A stretch of DNA of 64,000 nucleotides, from NCBI GenBank assembly GCA_947652115.1, contig OX393564.1, positions 24,560,555 through 24,624,554 of the forward strand. The letters are read 5' to 3'. A program made the translations under genes and the position numbers. Shown piece after piece: positions 13,534-26,500 of the stretch. Positions within the stretch are counted from its first letter, which is position 1. Every line of letters starts with the position of its first letter. Under the pieces are notes generated by a model. That model saw only the letters and a program-made list of their open reading frames with translations, did no database searches and was not told the origin of the DNA. Source of the DNA: Blastomussa wellsi. Taxonomy: Eukaryota > Cnidaria > Anthozoa > Scleractinia > Plerogyridae.

Positions 13534-13857
13534 CATTTCACCTGTACCTCAGCCAATGCCATCTACTGTATAACTTGCACTCTTTGAAAAAAGTTATACA
13601 TCGGCGAAACAGGTAGACGACTTGGCGACCGATTCCGAGAACACCTTCGTGACGTAGAGAAAGACGACAAAAATGCATCGAAACCGGTCGCGAGACACTT
13701 CAATCTCCCAAATCATTCTAAGCAACATATGGCAGTCTGCGGCCTTTCCCTTCACCAAGGAAACACGGAAAACCGTAAAACTCTAGAACAAAAATTTATT
13801 TTTCAAATCGGCACTCTTAATCCTCACGGTATCAACGAACGCTTTTCATTCAACTAA
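13534..13857 (+). pseudogene. Penelope-like element GIY-YIG endonuclease domain, broken
   Basis: The frame reads a C-terminal GIY-YIG domain of the type found in Penelope-like retroelements: IYCITC, then KKLYIGETGRRLGDRFREH, KPVARHFNLPNHS and the typical end GTLNPHGINERFSFN, followed by TAA. A TGA at 13585-13587 replaces what is normally a Cys codon between CITCTL and KKLYIGE, so the copy is dead. No reverse transcriptase is present. The segment sits in one arm of a large inverted repeat. Confidence 0.8.
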
Positions 13858-13951
13858 TTTATTCCGAAGTTTTCACGTTACCAGGCACCAGCCAATAGCG
13901 AAGCTCCACCTTTCTGTATATAAAAACACACGACGCACAATTCCTTGATTC

Positions 13952-13985
13952 GCTCCGACGAAGGGCTAAAGCTCGAAACGTCAGC
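13952..13985 (+). ncRNA. Hammerhead-ribozyme-like motif in Penelope terminal repeat
   Basis: The segment reads CCGACGA, a short stem (GGGC...GCTC), then GAAAC and GTC. This resembles the minimal hammerhead core CUGANGA-stem II-GAAA known from Penelope-like elements, but one invariant U is C here. Inverted or further copies are at 13161-13195 (-) and at 61195-61266 on both strands. Activity cannot be judged from the sequence. Confidence 0.4.
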
Positions 13986-14061
13986 TCTTGAATCTCTTTA
14001 CGGTGGCCAATTGACATTATCAACCCAGTTGATAAAACCAAATTATATAGGTTTTCTTCTG

Positions 14062-15966
14062 TCTAGTATCACTCCAGACCATTCGTTCCGAGATTATTAG
14101 AGTTAAGAACTTGGCATGTCGGAGGAGCTCTCAAAGAAACGTAAATCGATCATTCGCGTACGCGATCACGACTATAAGACCTATAACTATCATGCAAATA
14201 GATGGGCGCTTTCTAGAGCCTCCCATTGTCTCCCATTAAGCCGCTTGATTCAACCTCGGTTGGGCAATAAAGCAATTTTCATTCCTGTTGATCAAGAAGA
14301 AATGTCTTGATCTAAACAGCTCGTAATGAAAATTGCTCAGGGGATAGGCACATTTATAGCTATTAGCTATTATATCACCCTCAACTTCAAAATATACATT
14401 CTTACTATTTTTGAAACTAACCCAATCATACCGTGCGCAAACATTTTACGTTAATTAAAATTGCTGAGATTAGATAAAAAATTAAGCCTCCCGAGTAGTG
14501 GTTTGATTGCTGAATTGAACAACTCCTCGGGCGATTCGTCTCAGCCTCGATCGACTGGTTCATTACTGTTGATAACAATACCTTTACAGTTCCTTGTACT
14601 CAAACGGAATGATGTAGTTTCAAGGTAACAAATTGTGGGTTTCAGTGCATGTTTTAGGTCTACGATTTGAATTGAATTGAACTACCAATTGTTCACAGCG
14701 ACTCTCTTTGCTGCTTTGTAGCTGGAATGGTTATCAGAGACGTGATGAAGGTAAATAACGGTCATTTGGTTTTGCCGCTTGATTAAAGCTAAGAACCCTC
14801 TGGCACCGAATTTTATGCTAATAATGCAAAAACAGAGTAAATCACTTTAGGAAAGTTGTAAATAGTATAAATTGATCAGCGACGAAGTCCAGTTCGCAAA
14901 TTATAGAAATTACTTTAATAATATTTTTAATTCACGGTAAAACGATAACGCTAGGTGGCGGCTTTTCAAGTTAAATGAATTATTACAATAATGACGCCTT
15001 GGCTAGTTGACCAAATGGTTGTATTGTTAAGAACTTATTTGTATGTGCATATTTCACAAAAATCCACGGAGAATAGCGCTAAGCCGTCAATTCTCATAGC
15101 ATAATTCTAGTTAAACATAAAGCCCAATTGCCTAAATGTGAGGAATTGCGAGTTATATATCATGCATATGAGCTGGTGACTGACCGTTGATTGACTGTGT
15201 AGCCGTTGGCTTATTCTGACTGAAAGCAACGGGCGTTACTCGGCGTTGTAAAGTTCAGTTCAGAATTTGTGCTTGGGATCTATTTGCCTTAAAACTATAC
15301 AACACAGTCAGACTGAATCTCTCTCAGACGTCAAGCTCACCTTTCTGTAAGATGTAGTTGTTGCCCCTGTCAAGTCCTGGGGATAATTGGGGTTTTGGCA
15401 AATCCTCGTGGAAACTCGAACGGTTTCCGATTCTATCGTCCAATAAAATAACAGCGCGAGCACACCAGCGTGACGCAAAAAGGATACGCCATGTTGCTTA
15501 GTAACATCATTGACTGAAACGGCGGGCTCAATTCATTCTCGGGACAACAGGGGAATTCACCCTCAATACAACCTCCTCCCCATTGTCTTCACCGCTACAA
15601 TCTGAAAAGTAGAGAAGACCCTGGGACGAGGTTGACCAAAATTGGTGCGGTATCTGCTCCCGCAACAAATTTAAACCATTCCGAACATGAGAAGTCATGT
15701 TTTTTTAACTTTGTGGCCAAGAAAAAGCAACCATTTCTTCACCTTGTTCCAAGACTTGGTTGCGATTTACAAAAAAAATTGCACGAAATCATACTTTTCG
15801 CCTCAAAAAATTCCCGCTCAGCCGTGTGTTCACTTTGTGGGTCTTTCCGAAATGAAACTCCCGGTTTCCCTTGAAGCGAGTCTTCAAGGGATTACCATTT
15901 TATTGCTTCATGTAATATCTGAAAATACGCAAATTTTATTTAGATATCAGTAACCGATTAGAAACA
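14062..15966. other. Intergenic, nothing identified
   Basis: Holds only short open frames without matching splice sites or recognisable domains. Confidence 0.45.
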
Positions 15967-16210
15967 TTACAGCGCTACGCGTCTTAAGTGTGGCCACCCA
16001 ACAGACTTTTTGACAAGTTAGCCAATCAGAAAGCGCGAATTTGTTTGAGTAGTCTCGCCTCCTTGTTGAAAGCGCGAAAGGTTTCGTGACAACAGCTTTG
16101 AACGTTGCAAGGTGGCGAGACAGCTAAAAACAATTCTCGCTCCCTGATTGGCTAATTATAACTTGTCAAAACTTTGTTGGGTGGCCACACTAAGGCGCGT
16201 CGCGCTGTAA
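15967..16210. mobile_element. Palindromic MITE, TTACAGCGC termini, copy 1
   Basis: Starts TTACAGCGC and ends GCGCTGTAA, with long inverted arms (gtgtggccacccaaca...). 244 bp. A TA duplication with CAG-type ends would suit a Tc1/mariner-type element. Same family at 45995-46237. Confidence 0.75.
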
Positions 16211-16260
16211 GTTACTAGTTTATAAGAAAGCTGACACACTCACAATAATTATGGAGTGGT

Positions 16261-16481
16261 TTTCAATTGAGTGCCGAAAGTAATTAGCGAATTGCTTTGG
16301 TTTTGCATTACTACGCCCAGTCAGAAGTAAAACCAAAAACCAATTGCGACTCGCGCACGCACGTTTTCTCGCGCTTTATGTAGGCTAAGTGTAATTCGAG
16401 TCTTGATTGGATCGCTGGGTTGTCTCTGTCCTCTGTGATTGGCCAATGTGATTACTTTGGTTTTACGACACTCATTTGAAA
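16261..16481. mobile_element. MITE-like repeat, copy 1 of 2
   Basis: Shares ggattgtctctgtcct-type core (here gggttgtctctgtcctctgt), agtaaaaccaaaa and attactttggttttacgaca with 19932-20196. The ends are imperfect inverted repeats (tttcaattgagtg / cactcatttgaaa). Confidence 0.6.
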
Positions 16482-17009
16482 CACGCTCTAAAAGGAATAA
16501 CAAGAACGCTTTGGAATAACAAGAATGACAAGAACGCTTTACAAGTAATATTGGAATTTGTGATTAATAAAAGTCACTCTCAGAGGCTTCGGAAGTGATT
16601 TCGCCACAATATTTTAAATGAGAAATATCGAATTAGCCTAAAAATTCATATGCACAATTACAGCAGAATCCAGATATCTCGAATCTCCAAAGGAAACCAA
16701 GATTGAGTCGAGAAATATTCGGGGGTAAAATTAGAGTGTTTTAGCAAGGGAAGGGAAACATTTCGTTCGAGTTATCGGGAGGTTAGAGAAATCGAGACTA
16801 CGAGAAATCCGGATTCCACTGTAGATTCTTCTGAATAAATTATACAAAACAAGAGTCCATAAATAGACGGTTGACCACCGACGGATTAACTGTCAATAGT
16901 TGAATCACGTGACAAGGTTTTCTTGACAAGACCAATCTTTCAAAGGCATTGGAAAGCACTGCCATGTTGCTGTAGGCAATCACTTTTCGTGGATTCGCCT
17001 TGCATGTTG

Positions 17010-17185
17010 CATGTTTTCCCACTCTTGCTGTTGGTTTCATGTATCCCCGCGCTTGTCGCTGGTTGCATGTATCCCCGCGCTTGTCGCTGGTTGCATGTTT
17101 TCCCGCGCTTGCCGCTGGTTGCATGTTTTCTCGCGTTTGTCGCTAGTTGCATATTTTCCCGCGCTTGTCGTTGTTGTCGACGGTA
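17010..17185. repeat. 28-bp minisatellite downstream of ABCB7
   Basis: About six copies of a 28-bp unit (core tccccgcgcttgtcgctggt, then tgcatgta). Period was measured from successive cgcgcttg positions (17044, 17072, then about 17100, 17129 and 17157). The open frames across it are by-products of the repeat. Confidence 0.85.
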
Positions 17186-17516
17186 GCACATTATCTTGCG
17201 CTTCGCGCCGGCTACACGATTTAGCTTGTCTCTGGTGGCACGCAGTTCCCGCGCTTTTCTACCTTGAGTGCTGATTGTTTTTTGCCACTGCAGCGGTTCA
17301 TTCGCTGACCATTTCGTCTTTAGGCTCCACAGCAGGCGTTACGAAACCGCCCTAAATTAGTGTCTGCTTTATAGTGAGCAGTTAGTTTGCCCTTCATGTC
17401 TTTAGTTCGCAACATGACAGTCGGATCAGCATCTCATGCACCTCGCTTCCACCCTAGTACAAGCTCCTTGGCATTCGTTTACATCCCGGCCGCCGATGTA
17501 CCGTCGTCAAAATGAC

Positions 17517-20500
17517 TTAACTGAGTACCTCCGCCTTGTGGGCGTCGTGTTGTTTGTGCCACAAGTGAGCGTATAAACTGTTCGGGTCCGTGATCAGTGA
17601 ATAATGAGAACCTCTCTCCCGCACGCGTCCGTCTTCCAGCACAAGAATTTCATCAGCGTCTACAACAGTGGACAAGCGATGAGCTATAAAGATGGACGTT
17701 CGGTCTTTCGTGACTCGCCTGAGGCTGGCAAGGATGTTCTGCAACGTAAATTGGGTAAAAATGTTTCTGTTTGTTGTGGTAAGGTACAAAGAGATGCTAC
17801 AGTACAGTGGAGGGGGACAGGGGGACGGGAACCCGGGAGAATAGCGGGCAGAAGAAGAGAGGGCGGGACGCGGGATACCAAGGTGAGGCGAACCGGGAAA
17901 ATCGGGAAAAATTTTCACAAAATTGCGTAACACTTTGCTACAGAGAAATGCAACAGACAGGAGACTTCAGAGAGAGACATTTCCAGTTCAGGTTTTGGGA
18001 TTAGTCAATTGCACTAAAGTGATTTTTAGACTGACGCATAAAGATTGATCTCGAAGGAAAGGAAAACAAAAACTCGGAAATCTGGAAGGAAAACAAATCT
18101 TCGCTTGTAATCGTGAATCGAGTGGAGTTAACTTTTCTCGATGAAAAAACAAGGAAAATGGTATTTTGCGGAGGTCGAGGGAAACAGACTTTCATTACAG
18201 AGCCAATCTATAAATAATTTTTGTGGAATTGACATATCCCAAAGTCCTCAGTGTTCCTCTCTGTCCTCTTATTTTCTCTTGGCATGGAAAATGATCAACG
18301 TATCGGATTGGAGATACGGAGGTTGAAAGATAGACGTCATTCACGTATTGATCTTAGATAAAACACTTTTCTCTTACAATGCCTCTCTCCATATTTCAAG
18401 ATATATGACGGGTTGCGGCAAATCTCTAGAAACTGCTGACAGATATTTAACAATTATCCTGCGAAATCGCGCGGAATATCGCCTGATACTGAGCCGACGT
18501 GGCCGTAAGCCAAATTGGCTAAAATCAGACGATAAAAATCCAGGTTTTCCTGATGACAAATGCTGGACAATCTCGGGCAACCAGCCCATTATTTTTCCTA
18601 AATATTGGTTGCCCGAACGAAGTTTTAGTTGTCTCGGGAAACCGCTAATTTTGAGCACTGGAATTATTCCGCAAGATTGTGCAGGATAATTGTTTTATTG
18701 TTTTATTATTCAACGAATTGTCAACGAGGCGCAAATTACAGCGAGAAAAGTTGCCGTTATGCGGGGCTTTGCGAGAATTAGGCCGAATTATCGTAACTTG
18801 AAGTATATCACAGGATATCTGTCAAGTGCAGATGACGGATGACAATCGCTTCGTGACCATATATGGGTAACGTGACAATTTGTTGAATAATAATGAGGAT
18901 ATCCTTCGATGGATTAACATCCAATCCAAGGGGACTACTAACACTGCAAAGCAGTTTCTGTTACGGAAAACCACAAAAGCTACAAATGCGTGGTTTACCA
19001 TGCCCTCGCGAGTAAGTTTAAACATCCAATCTATCCTCCAAAAAGTTAGAGCAACCCCAACGACCCCCCCCCCCCTTCAAATTTGACCTTGTTCGTAAAG
19101 TTGCTATGCATTACCTGGTGTTACACGTCTTACCATTTCAGTGATAGAATCCAGTGATGAAGTAGCTTCATCGTACATCAATATCGGCGGGTTCTTCAAG
19201 ATCGCCCTAGCGATAGCTATCCTTTGTTTTTCACCGCCTGACAGCTTCAAACCTCGCTCCCCAACCTGAGTTTGGTATCCTTTGGGCATGCGCTCTACCG
19301 CGTCGTGGATCTCCGCCATCCTGGCTGCCTCGAACACTTCATCCGGTGTCGCGTCAATGCGACCGTAATTTATGTTGTAGAATACATCATTGTGGAACAG
19401 AACCGTGTCCTGCAAAGAAAGACAGTTATCATATTAAGGCTGTTCGGGACTCTAATTCACAAGCCACAATTACAAAGAAAAGATGTGGAAAACAAACAGC
19501 GATGAAAAACATTACAAATAGACTACGCATGATCTAAAAATTAAACTAATTTACTTGACATTTGGTATGCTACAACCTACATCCTCAGAAGTGACGGGTG
19601 ATTGATGTGTTGGTATGGAAACGGCTTTAGCTGGCATTACCTGTGGTACAACTGCTATAGCTTTTCGTAAAGAGTCAACAGTAAGATCTTGAATATCGTG
19701 ACCTGCCACTAGAATGCGCCCATCTATAGGATCGTAAAAACGGTATACCAAGCGGACGATGGTGGATTTGCTGAAAGAAGTAAAGAATGGACAAAATCAG
19801 CGAAAGCTTCAGCCATGCAAATTCTTTCATTTACATCTCTACCAGAAATCTAACACGAGCCAATTTCGACAGGAACCATTCCGACAAATTCCGAGTTCAA
19901 ATAGAGATAACAGTCTACAAATAACAGTAGACTTCAGCGGTTGTCACTTTATTGTCGAAAGTAGTCCTGCGTTTTCTTTGGTTTGGCAAGTTAGGTCGCT
20001 TCGTGATTGGTTTAAAAAACTCGCGCCATTTTTCAACGAATCAGGAGTAAAACCAAAACGAATCGTGACTCGCGCGCACATGCTTTCCCGCGCTTTGTGT
20101 CGGCTACGAGTTCTGATTGGATCGCAGGATTGTCTCTGTCCTCCGTGATCGGCCAAAGTAATTACTTTGGTTTTAGTTCTACGACACTTTAAACGTTGCT
20201 CGGAAAACGAATCTAGATTTTTAGCTAAAAATACCAACAATAGCAGGGTTTGGACGAAATCCTATTTGAGTATCTACTAAAGCAATTAAACAACTAAGCA
20301 ACAGTCAACTCGACTGCGCCCGTTGACTATTCGTTCTTCAAGATAAGCACCAGAGATTTAACGTCAAACAAACAGTTAACTAGTGTTAGGACCAAGACAC
20401 CCTCCCTTTGGGATCCTAAATGATATCCACACAATGTAGTTTTGCGAGAGACGTGCATTTCACTGGGAACTCGCGACTCCACCCCGGCTTTACCATAACC

Positions 20501-23500
20501 CATATACTTAACAATTATTCCACGAGCGCGCGTTGGATATGAGATGGTAGATAGCCAACGAGGCGCGTAGTGCCGAGTTGGCTATAGCCATCTCATATCC
20601 AACAACTATTGTACAAACATTGCGAAAAATGCATTCTTTTACGCATACACCTACCATAATTGTAGGTCAGTGGTATATGAGCTCATATACCATTGCCTCT
20701 AAACCAATCAGAACTCAGAAAATGCAATATACCATAGCTAGTTTTTAATAATTAACAATCATTCCACGAGCGCGCGTTGGATATGAGACTGTAGATAGCA
20801 ACAAGCGCGAGTGGAATAATTGTTTTATTAAAAACGCCCAAAAAATATTGTACAAACATTGCGAAGAATGCATTCTTTTACGCGTACACGTACCATATTT
20901 GTAGGTCAATGGTATATGAACTCATATACCATTGCCTCTAAACCAATCAAAACTCAGCAAATGCAATATACCATAGCTAGTTTTTAATGATATTAGACAT
21001 CGCCCATAAATTTTAAAAAGTATTCCAGCATTTTCTCGTACCCCGAACCGCTGCCTCCTACTATAGCAATCTTCTTTCCCGCTGGAACAGTAAATGTCAG
21101 ACCATTCAAAATATTCTGTCCCGGTAAATAGCCAAACACTACATTGTCAAATATAACGTGTGACCTTTGGTCGCCAGGTTTTAGAACAAGTGGAAAACCA
21201 CCAGGCTTCACCTAGAATGAAACGACAATAAATTCAGTGTTAGCAGTACGCTATGCCGAAAATTATATTCTAGATGGAAATATTTTTCCCTGTCAGTCAC
21301 ACGTATCGAAATGTGGACATGCTTGTTTTAATGCTAGCACCAAAAATTAGATGGTACATCCACATAGCATTTCCTAGTTGATGATATTCTAGATTCTCAT
21401 CACCTGTTTGCTTCACGATAAATTAGGGGTTGATCACTAACTAGGGCTTGGTACATCTCAAAGCTATAATTCTCCTTCACCAACCGACAATTCTGATGAG
21501 GCAGAAGCAGAGCGTCACAGGGGAGACGTATCTACCGACCGTACCTTGATGGACGAAGAAACTTTATGAAGGTCAAACAGAGTCTGCATATCAACCAGAG
21601 ATTGCCTTATGTCACGATAAACAGAGCCAAGAAAGTTAAGTGGTACGGACAGCTGGAATAACAGACCATTCACCATAACCAGGTCACCTACTGACATTGT
21701 ACCTAAGGGGCGAGAAAATATTAAATGAAACTAACGGATATTTCTTTCTCCCATCTAATGAAGAAGGAATTGGTCCTGAATCTGTGATCACTGATTATCC
21801 TGTTTTTCAATCATATTCAATATCAAAAGTAACCGTGAACGGGTAAGGCAACTTTCAAGCGCTTAGCAGCAGCTACAGGGTGGCTTCCTGCGCTTAGGTT
21901 CTTCTACAAGCGTCTTTTCCCACGCTCAGTTCCTATCACAAGCGACTCAGTTTTCCGGGCTTAGCAGCAGCTGAACATTTAGCATTCATTCAGCATTTAG
22001 AACGCACTGGATTTACTCTTTATGCAGAGATGACATACTAACAAAGCCAAAGCTAGAAAGATTCACTCACTCATTCCTCTAAGATTCACCTTTTCTTAGA
22101 TCGCATTTTTATTGCACAACGACGACAAACATTCAAATGTACCTTGCATGATTTGCCGGCTTGCCAGCACCATGATTATACTCAAAGAAGCGCTGAAGAT
22201 GAAGTTCTGTCCCCAGCTTAGTACAGCTAAACTTGTGGTCGTCTTAAGCGAAGCTTTCTCGTAATCTGCCAGGAGTTTGTCGTATCTCTTCGCCTCGAAT
22301 TCTTCATTGTTAAAATACTGAAAAGACAGGGGAAAACGGCATCGGAATTCAACATGGCACGTTTTGTACGAATACTACTCATAAAAACTTTCAAAGTCAG
22401 TATTTTAAGTGTTGTTCTGTGTGTAAGAAATCTTATCTTCAGGGGATGCCTGTGACAACACAAACAGAGAACTGGTAGGACTGTGCTGGTACCTTGACTG
22501 TTTCGTAATTAATGAGAGAGTCAATGGCCTGGTAGCCTGCCTCGTTATCTGCTTTGTTCATCTGGACACGAAACTTGGTCCTACAGAGTGCATACAGAAA
22601 AGACATTGCAAATTAACCTCCAAAATCGCTTTACGATGTGGATTATCTGAAATGCTTCATTTATGAAATGCGGATGTAGGGGTAAACGAGAAATGATTCG
22701 AAATGATCATCCGGCAGTGAATTTTGGAAACAAACCTGCTGTAGCAGCAACCTCCTCGTGACCTCCGTGAGCTATCATGAGGCCCTATTAGGGGTTTTTG
22801 GGATACGGGATATTTGGGTAAAACATTATAGGGATACGGGATATTTAAACAAGAGATTCGGGGATATCGAAAAAAAACGTTGGAGATACAAACCACCGCA
22901 ATTAACGGGATACGGGATATTTAGGCCAAAAAGGGGGATACGGGATAGTCAGACACCCCCCCCCCCCCCCTAATGGGGCCTGTATGATGTCACACATTGA
23001 GTAAGGTCAGTTGTGAGATCATGTTTTCCCGTGACCGGAGTGAAATAATGGGAATTACATGAAATGATTTCAGTGAGAATTGCGGATATAGATGCATATG
23101 AGAAATCATGCACGAGTTTTAAGACAAATCAAGAAAAAAAAACCTGAGAGTTTACAAACTTCTCTTTTGATTCTCTTGGAGTCTGCACAAAATGTCCGAG
23201 AATCGCGGAATTCCAATTTGGACAAGGCAAGAGGTTCGATTTTTGCTGCTGACCGAAAGGGTGTTACCCTCTGGGCATGAAAAGGAAGTTTGGGTATATG
23301 GACCTGAATTAGAATTACATTGTATTCTACCTCCACTTTGTCACTGAGAATGTGAATGCGGCATAGGTTCCAAGACAAGCTAGGGTAACGAGAGCAAATT
23401 CTTTGCCGCAGCGGTATGTCTGCAAAATGAAAACTTGTTAGATTTATAGCTGCAAACAGGCAAAAGTAACAGTTTTCATCATTTTAACAAAAAAGGACTT

Positions 23501-26500
23501 ATCCATGCAAAAACCTATCATAGAAACTATATATTGCTTGTAGCAGAGCTCCATGGCTCGAAGGGCCGGCAAGCGGAGTCCCATACTTTGTTGAGTGTGG
23601 AAGGAGCTGGCTATGAACTTTCTTTATCATCTTGAAGTTGAAAAAAAACTACCACTGGTGAAGGCAAAGAAATAACAAAATAAAAAAAGAAAATTCATAC
23701 TCATACTCATACTCAATTTTTCTTGGACAAGTCTGTCCAACGGGGAAAGGTACAGCGGGGTTATCCCTATGTTAAGCACCAACCCGTGAAACCACAACAC
23801 CGGGAACCTCGTTTCCTGCTCTTTGCGAGAAATTCATCATGTTGAAGTTGAAAAAAAAAACTACCACTGGTGTAGGCAAAGAAATAACAAAATAAAAAAA
23901 GAAAAATCATCTTGAAGTTGAAAAAAAAACCACTGGTGAAGGCAAAAAAATAACAAAATAAAAAAGGAAAATTTATCATCTTGAAGTTGAAAAAAAAACT
24001 ACCACTAGTGAAGGCCAAGAAATATCAACAAAATAAAAAAGAAAATATGACTAAACAATCAAACTGGACCTTTCAATTCCTTGACATCCTGTCACAAAAT
24101 CAAATTAATTTTAATAAATTGTAATCCGTCTCCAAAATTCCATCCTTGTAATCCTGTGCTTCTTCCCCAAAATGCCTGTTATTTTTTGCTCTGTGGGATC
24201 CTTTGATCCAGTTTATTTGCATATTTGTTAGTATTTAGCAATACTGTGGGGAAACTGTCACTTAAAGGTGGCTCGTTTATACACCTCATTCTAAAATGGC
24301 TTCCATTTTTAATATTAGAATTATTTTGCTTGCATTCAAATTAGCCCTTGTTCAAGATAAAATATTCTTTTGACTTTTGAGCTTAAAAACGAGGTAAGAA
24401 GGGCTAATTTGAATACCAACAAAAGAGTATTAAGACGGATTCCGCTCAATGTTCGAGCAATTAGTGCAAAAATTATTTACCAAATATCTACTCACAACAC
24501 GGTAACTTTTTGAATACTATTTTAATTTAAAACATCTCACTGCAATTAATTTCTCTTGGTGACCCCGCGATATTTTCTAGAAATGGCTCTAGAATTTGAA
24601 AAAACTGGCAAGTTTTTTTAAATTTCAATCCACTTCCATCCTTGCCATCCTGAGTGATAGGCGGCAATAAATGGCTTCAGTGTAGTGATGCAGTCCTAGG
24701 TAACAAAACTACACCATTATTTTTGGGTTTCCATTGATGCAAGAACATATTTCTGCATTTTGAAATGATGCCAAAATACCGTGACAGTGACCCTTTAATG
24801 CAGTTGCGTGAATTATTCAGCACCTCAACTTTGACTGATCAATAGTACAGTACATTCTTTTCAGTTGACACAGCAAAATTATGGTATCAAACAGATTTCC
24901 AGTTACCAGAGAACAAGTTATGATTATTTTCTTGATGCTACAAGTTACCACAGCAATGGCGTCACCTCAATTTTAGCTTTTACTGCTAATACCCTGTGTT
25001 TTGTTATTAAACTTATTTGGATCAGCAAGACAAGATGCAACTTTTGGCACAGTTTAAAACAATTCTGTACAAATGGGGTTCAGAGCCACCTTTTTAAGGT
25101 CATTCTAAGCCGGATGAAGTTGAAGCTGGAATTTTTGCCTCGAAAGCAGATAAAATGTTCTCTGTCCACATTATACCATTTTCAAATTGCTTCACTATTG
25201 ATTTTGAAACACTGCCTCACCAGAAACGTTTAGTACATGCAAGAGCATGCACACATCATCTGAGCCATGTTATTAGACTGTTTGAATATCAGTGTTTTCA
25301 AAAAGTCATCCACACTAACACACTTAACCACTTTGGAGAGTGTTTTCAAAAAGTTTCGTTTTTGGTGACCGAAAATGCTGATTCAGTGTGAATGGAAGCC
25401 TAATCCGGAGAAAAAAGTTGCATTTTCAAATTTGTCAGGATTAGACTGGATGTAGCCTAAGTCTTGGAAAGTACTGGAAACCGGATGGAGCCATCTTAAG
25501 TGCATTCCAAGTTAAAAACTTACCAGTATGCCCGACACAAGCAGCACCTCAAAAATTAGTGGGAAGATGTTGAACACCATTGCGCTCAAAATGAAGTTGA
25601 TACCCCTGTGAAAACAGTTGGAGGAAAGGTGAAAACTCAGTTCTTTAAATAATCATTTACCATATATTTATTTATTATAAATTAAGGCGGATCCAAGGTT
25701 GAACTGAGAATGAAACCCTACTGTGTGTTCACAGTTTAGTTTGTTTACTTTATTAAGCCACCTATTACCAATCAATTGTAACCATAATTATCTCCGGATG
25801 CTAATGATTGTATTTTATCTATGGTTTATTCCTGTCATTGTTCATAGACTATTATTTGAAGCTTACAAATTGGTTTATTTTGTTCTTTTCTTTTTCTCCT
25901 TGCACAACTCGCTTCGACTAGCTTACGCTATATGCGAGTTGTACATGTTCTTCTTTTAATTGTTTAATATTAATAAAGTTTATTGTTGTTATTGTATTGT
26001 TGAAAACTTACAGCATACTAAAAAATGCCACATGAAATTACAAGTAATTGGTGTTTTGAGCTTTTGAATCTGTCAATGAAATCCAAGTGCCCTTCCATTC
26101 AATTGAAGGCTAATATGCAGCACAAGTTGTGCTGTTTAATGATAATGATGATAATAATAATATTTATCACTTACTGTATATCATGCTTTTCCTATGTTAA
26201 GAATAATCAAAAGTGCATTATTTTGTTTAAATTATTTACAACAATAATAATTATTATTATGCATACATTTATTATGCGTACAATGATATTCTGACCTTTA
26301 ACTGAAGCCTGTGGATAAAACCCTTGGCCCAGTACAGTATATGGGCAATCAACTGAAACAACAATTGGTTCGAGCTATAAGAAGGTTTGAAAAATTGAGG
26401 GTTTGAGAAATCAAGATTCCAGCAGACGCTTTTTTGTAATGTACTGAAGTAAGCTTTCTTTAGACCAACGGTCATTAAATAACTGATGTTCTTTCAAATT

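Larger units (their letters stand above)
13039..14047. mobile_element. Fold-back Penelope-like insertion flanked by a 14-bp duplication
   Basis: Two arms of about 395 bp (about 13097-13500 and 13660-14048) are inverted copies of one 3' terminal part of a Penelope-like element, including the end of the GIY-YIG domain and the terminal segment with TTTCGAGC / GCTCGAAA. TAGGTTTTCTTCTG occurs at 13025-13038 and again at 14048-14061 as a target-site duplication. The left edge starts with a unit (aatagagggggtaagttt) also found at the edge of the copy at 61133-61390. Confidence 0.75.

Noticed and set aside
12931..14041. Open frames in the inverted arms (for example MSIGHRKEIQELTFRA)
   Set aside because: Translations of the Penelope terminal repeat; the same peptides reappear at 61108-61305.
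14116..14310. 64-codon frame starting MSEELSKKRKSIIRV beside the Penelope-like insertion
   Set aside because: Could be a gag-like remnant, but nothing recognisable follows and there is no splice or homology evidence.
16840..17274. Overlapping open frames on both strands with repeated ACRWLHVFPRL-type peptides
   Set aside because: By-products of the 28-bp minisatellite; no splice sites or domain.
24865..25233. 122-codon plus-strand frame inside ABCB7
   Set aside because: Intronic, AT-rich composition, no domain, antisense to the gene.
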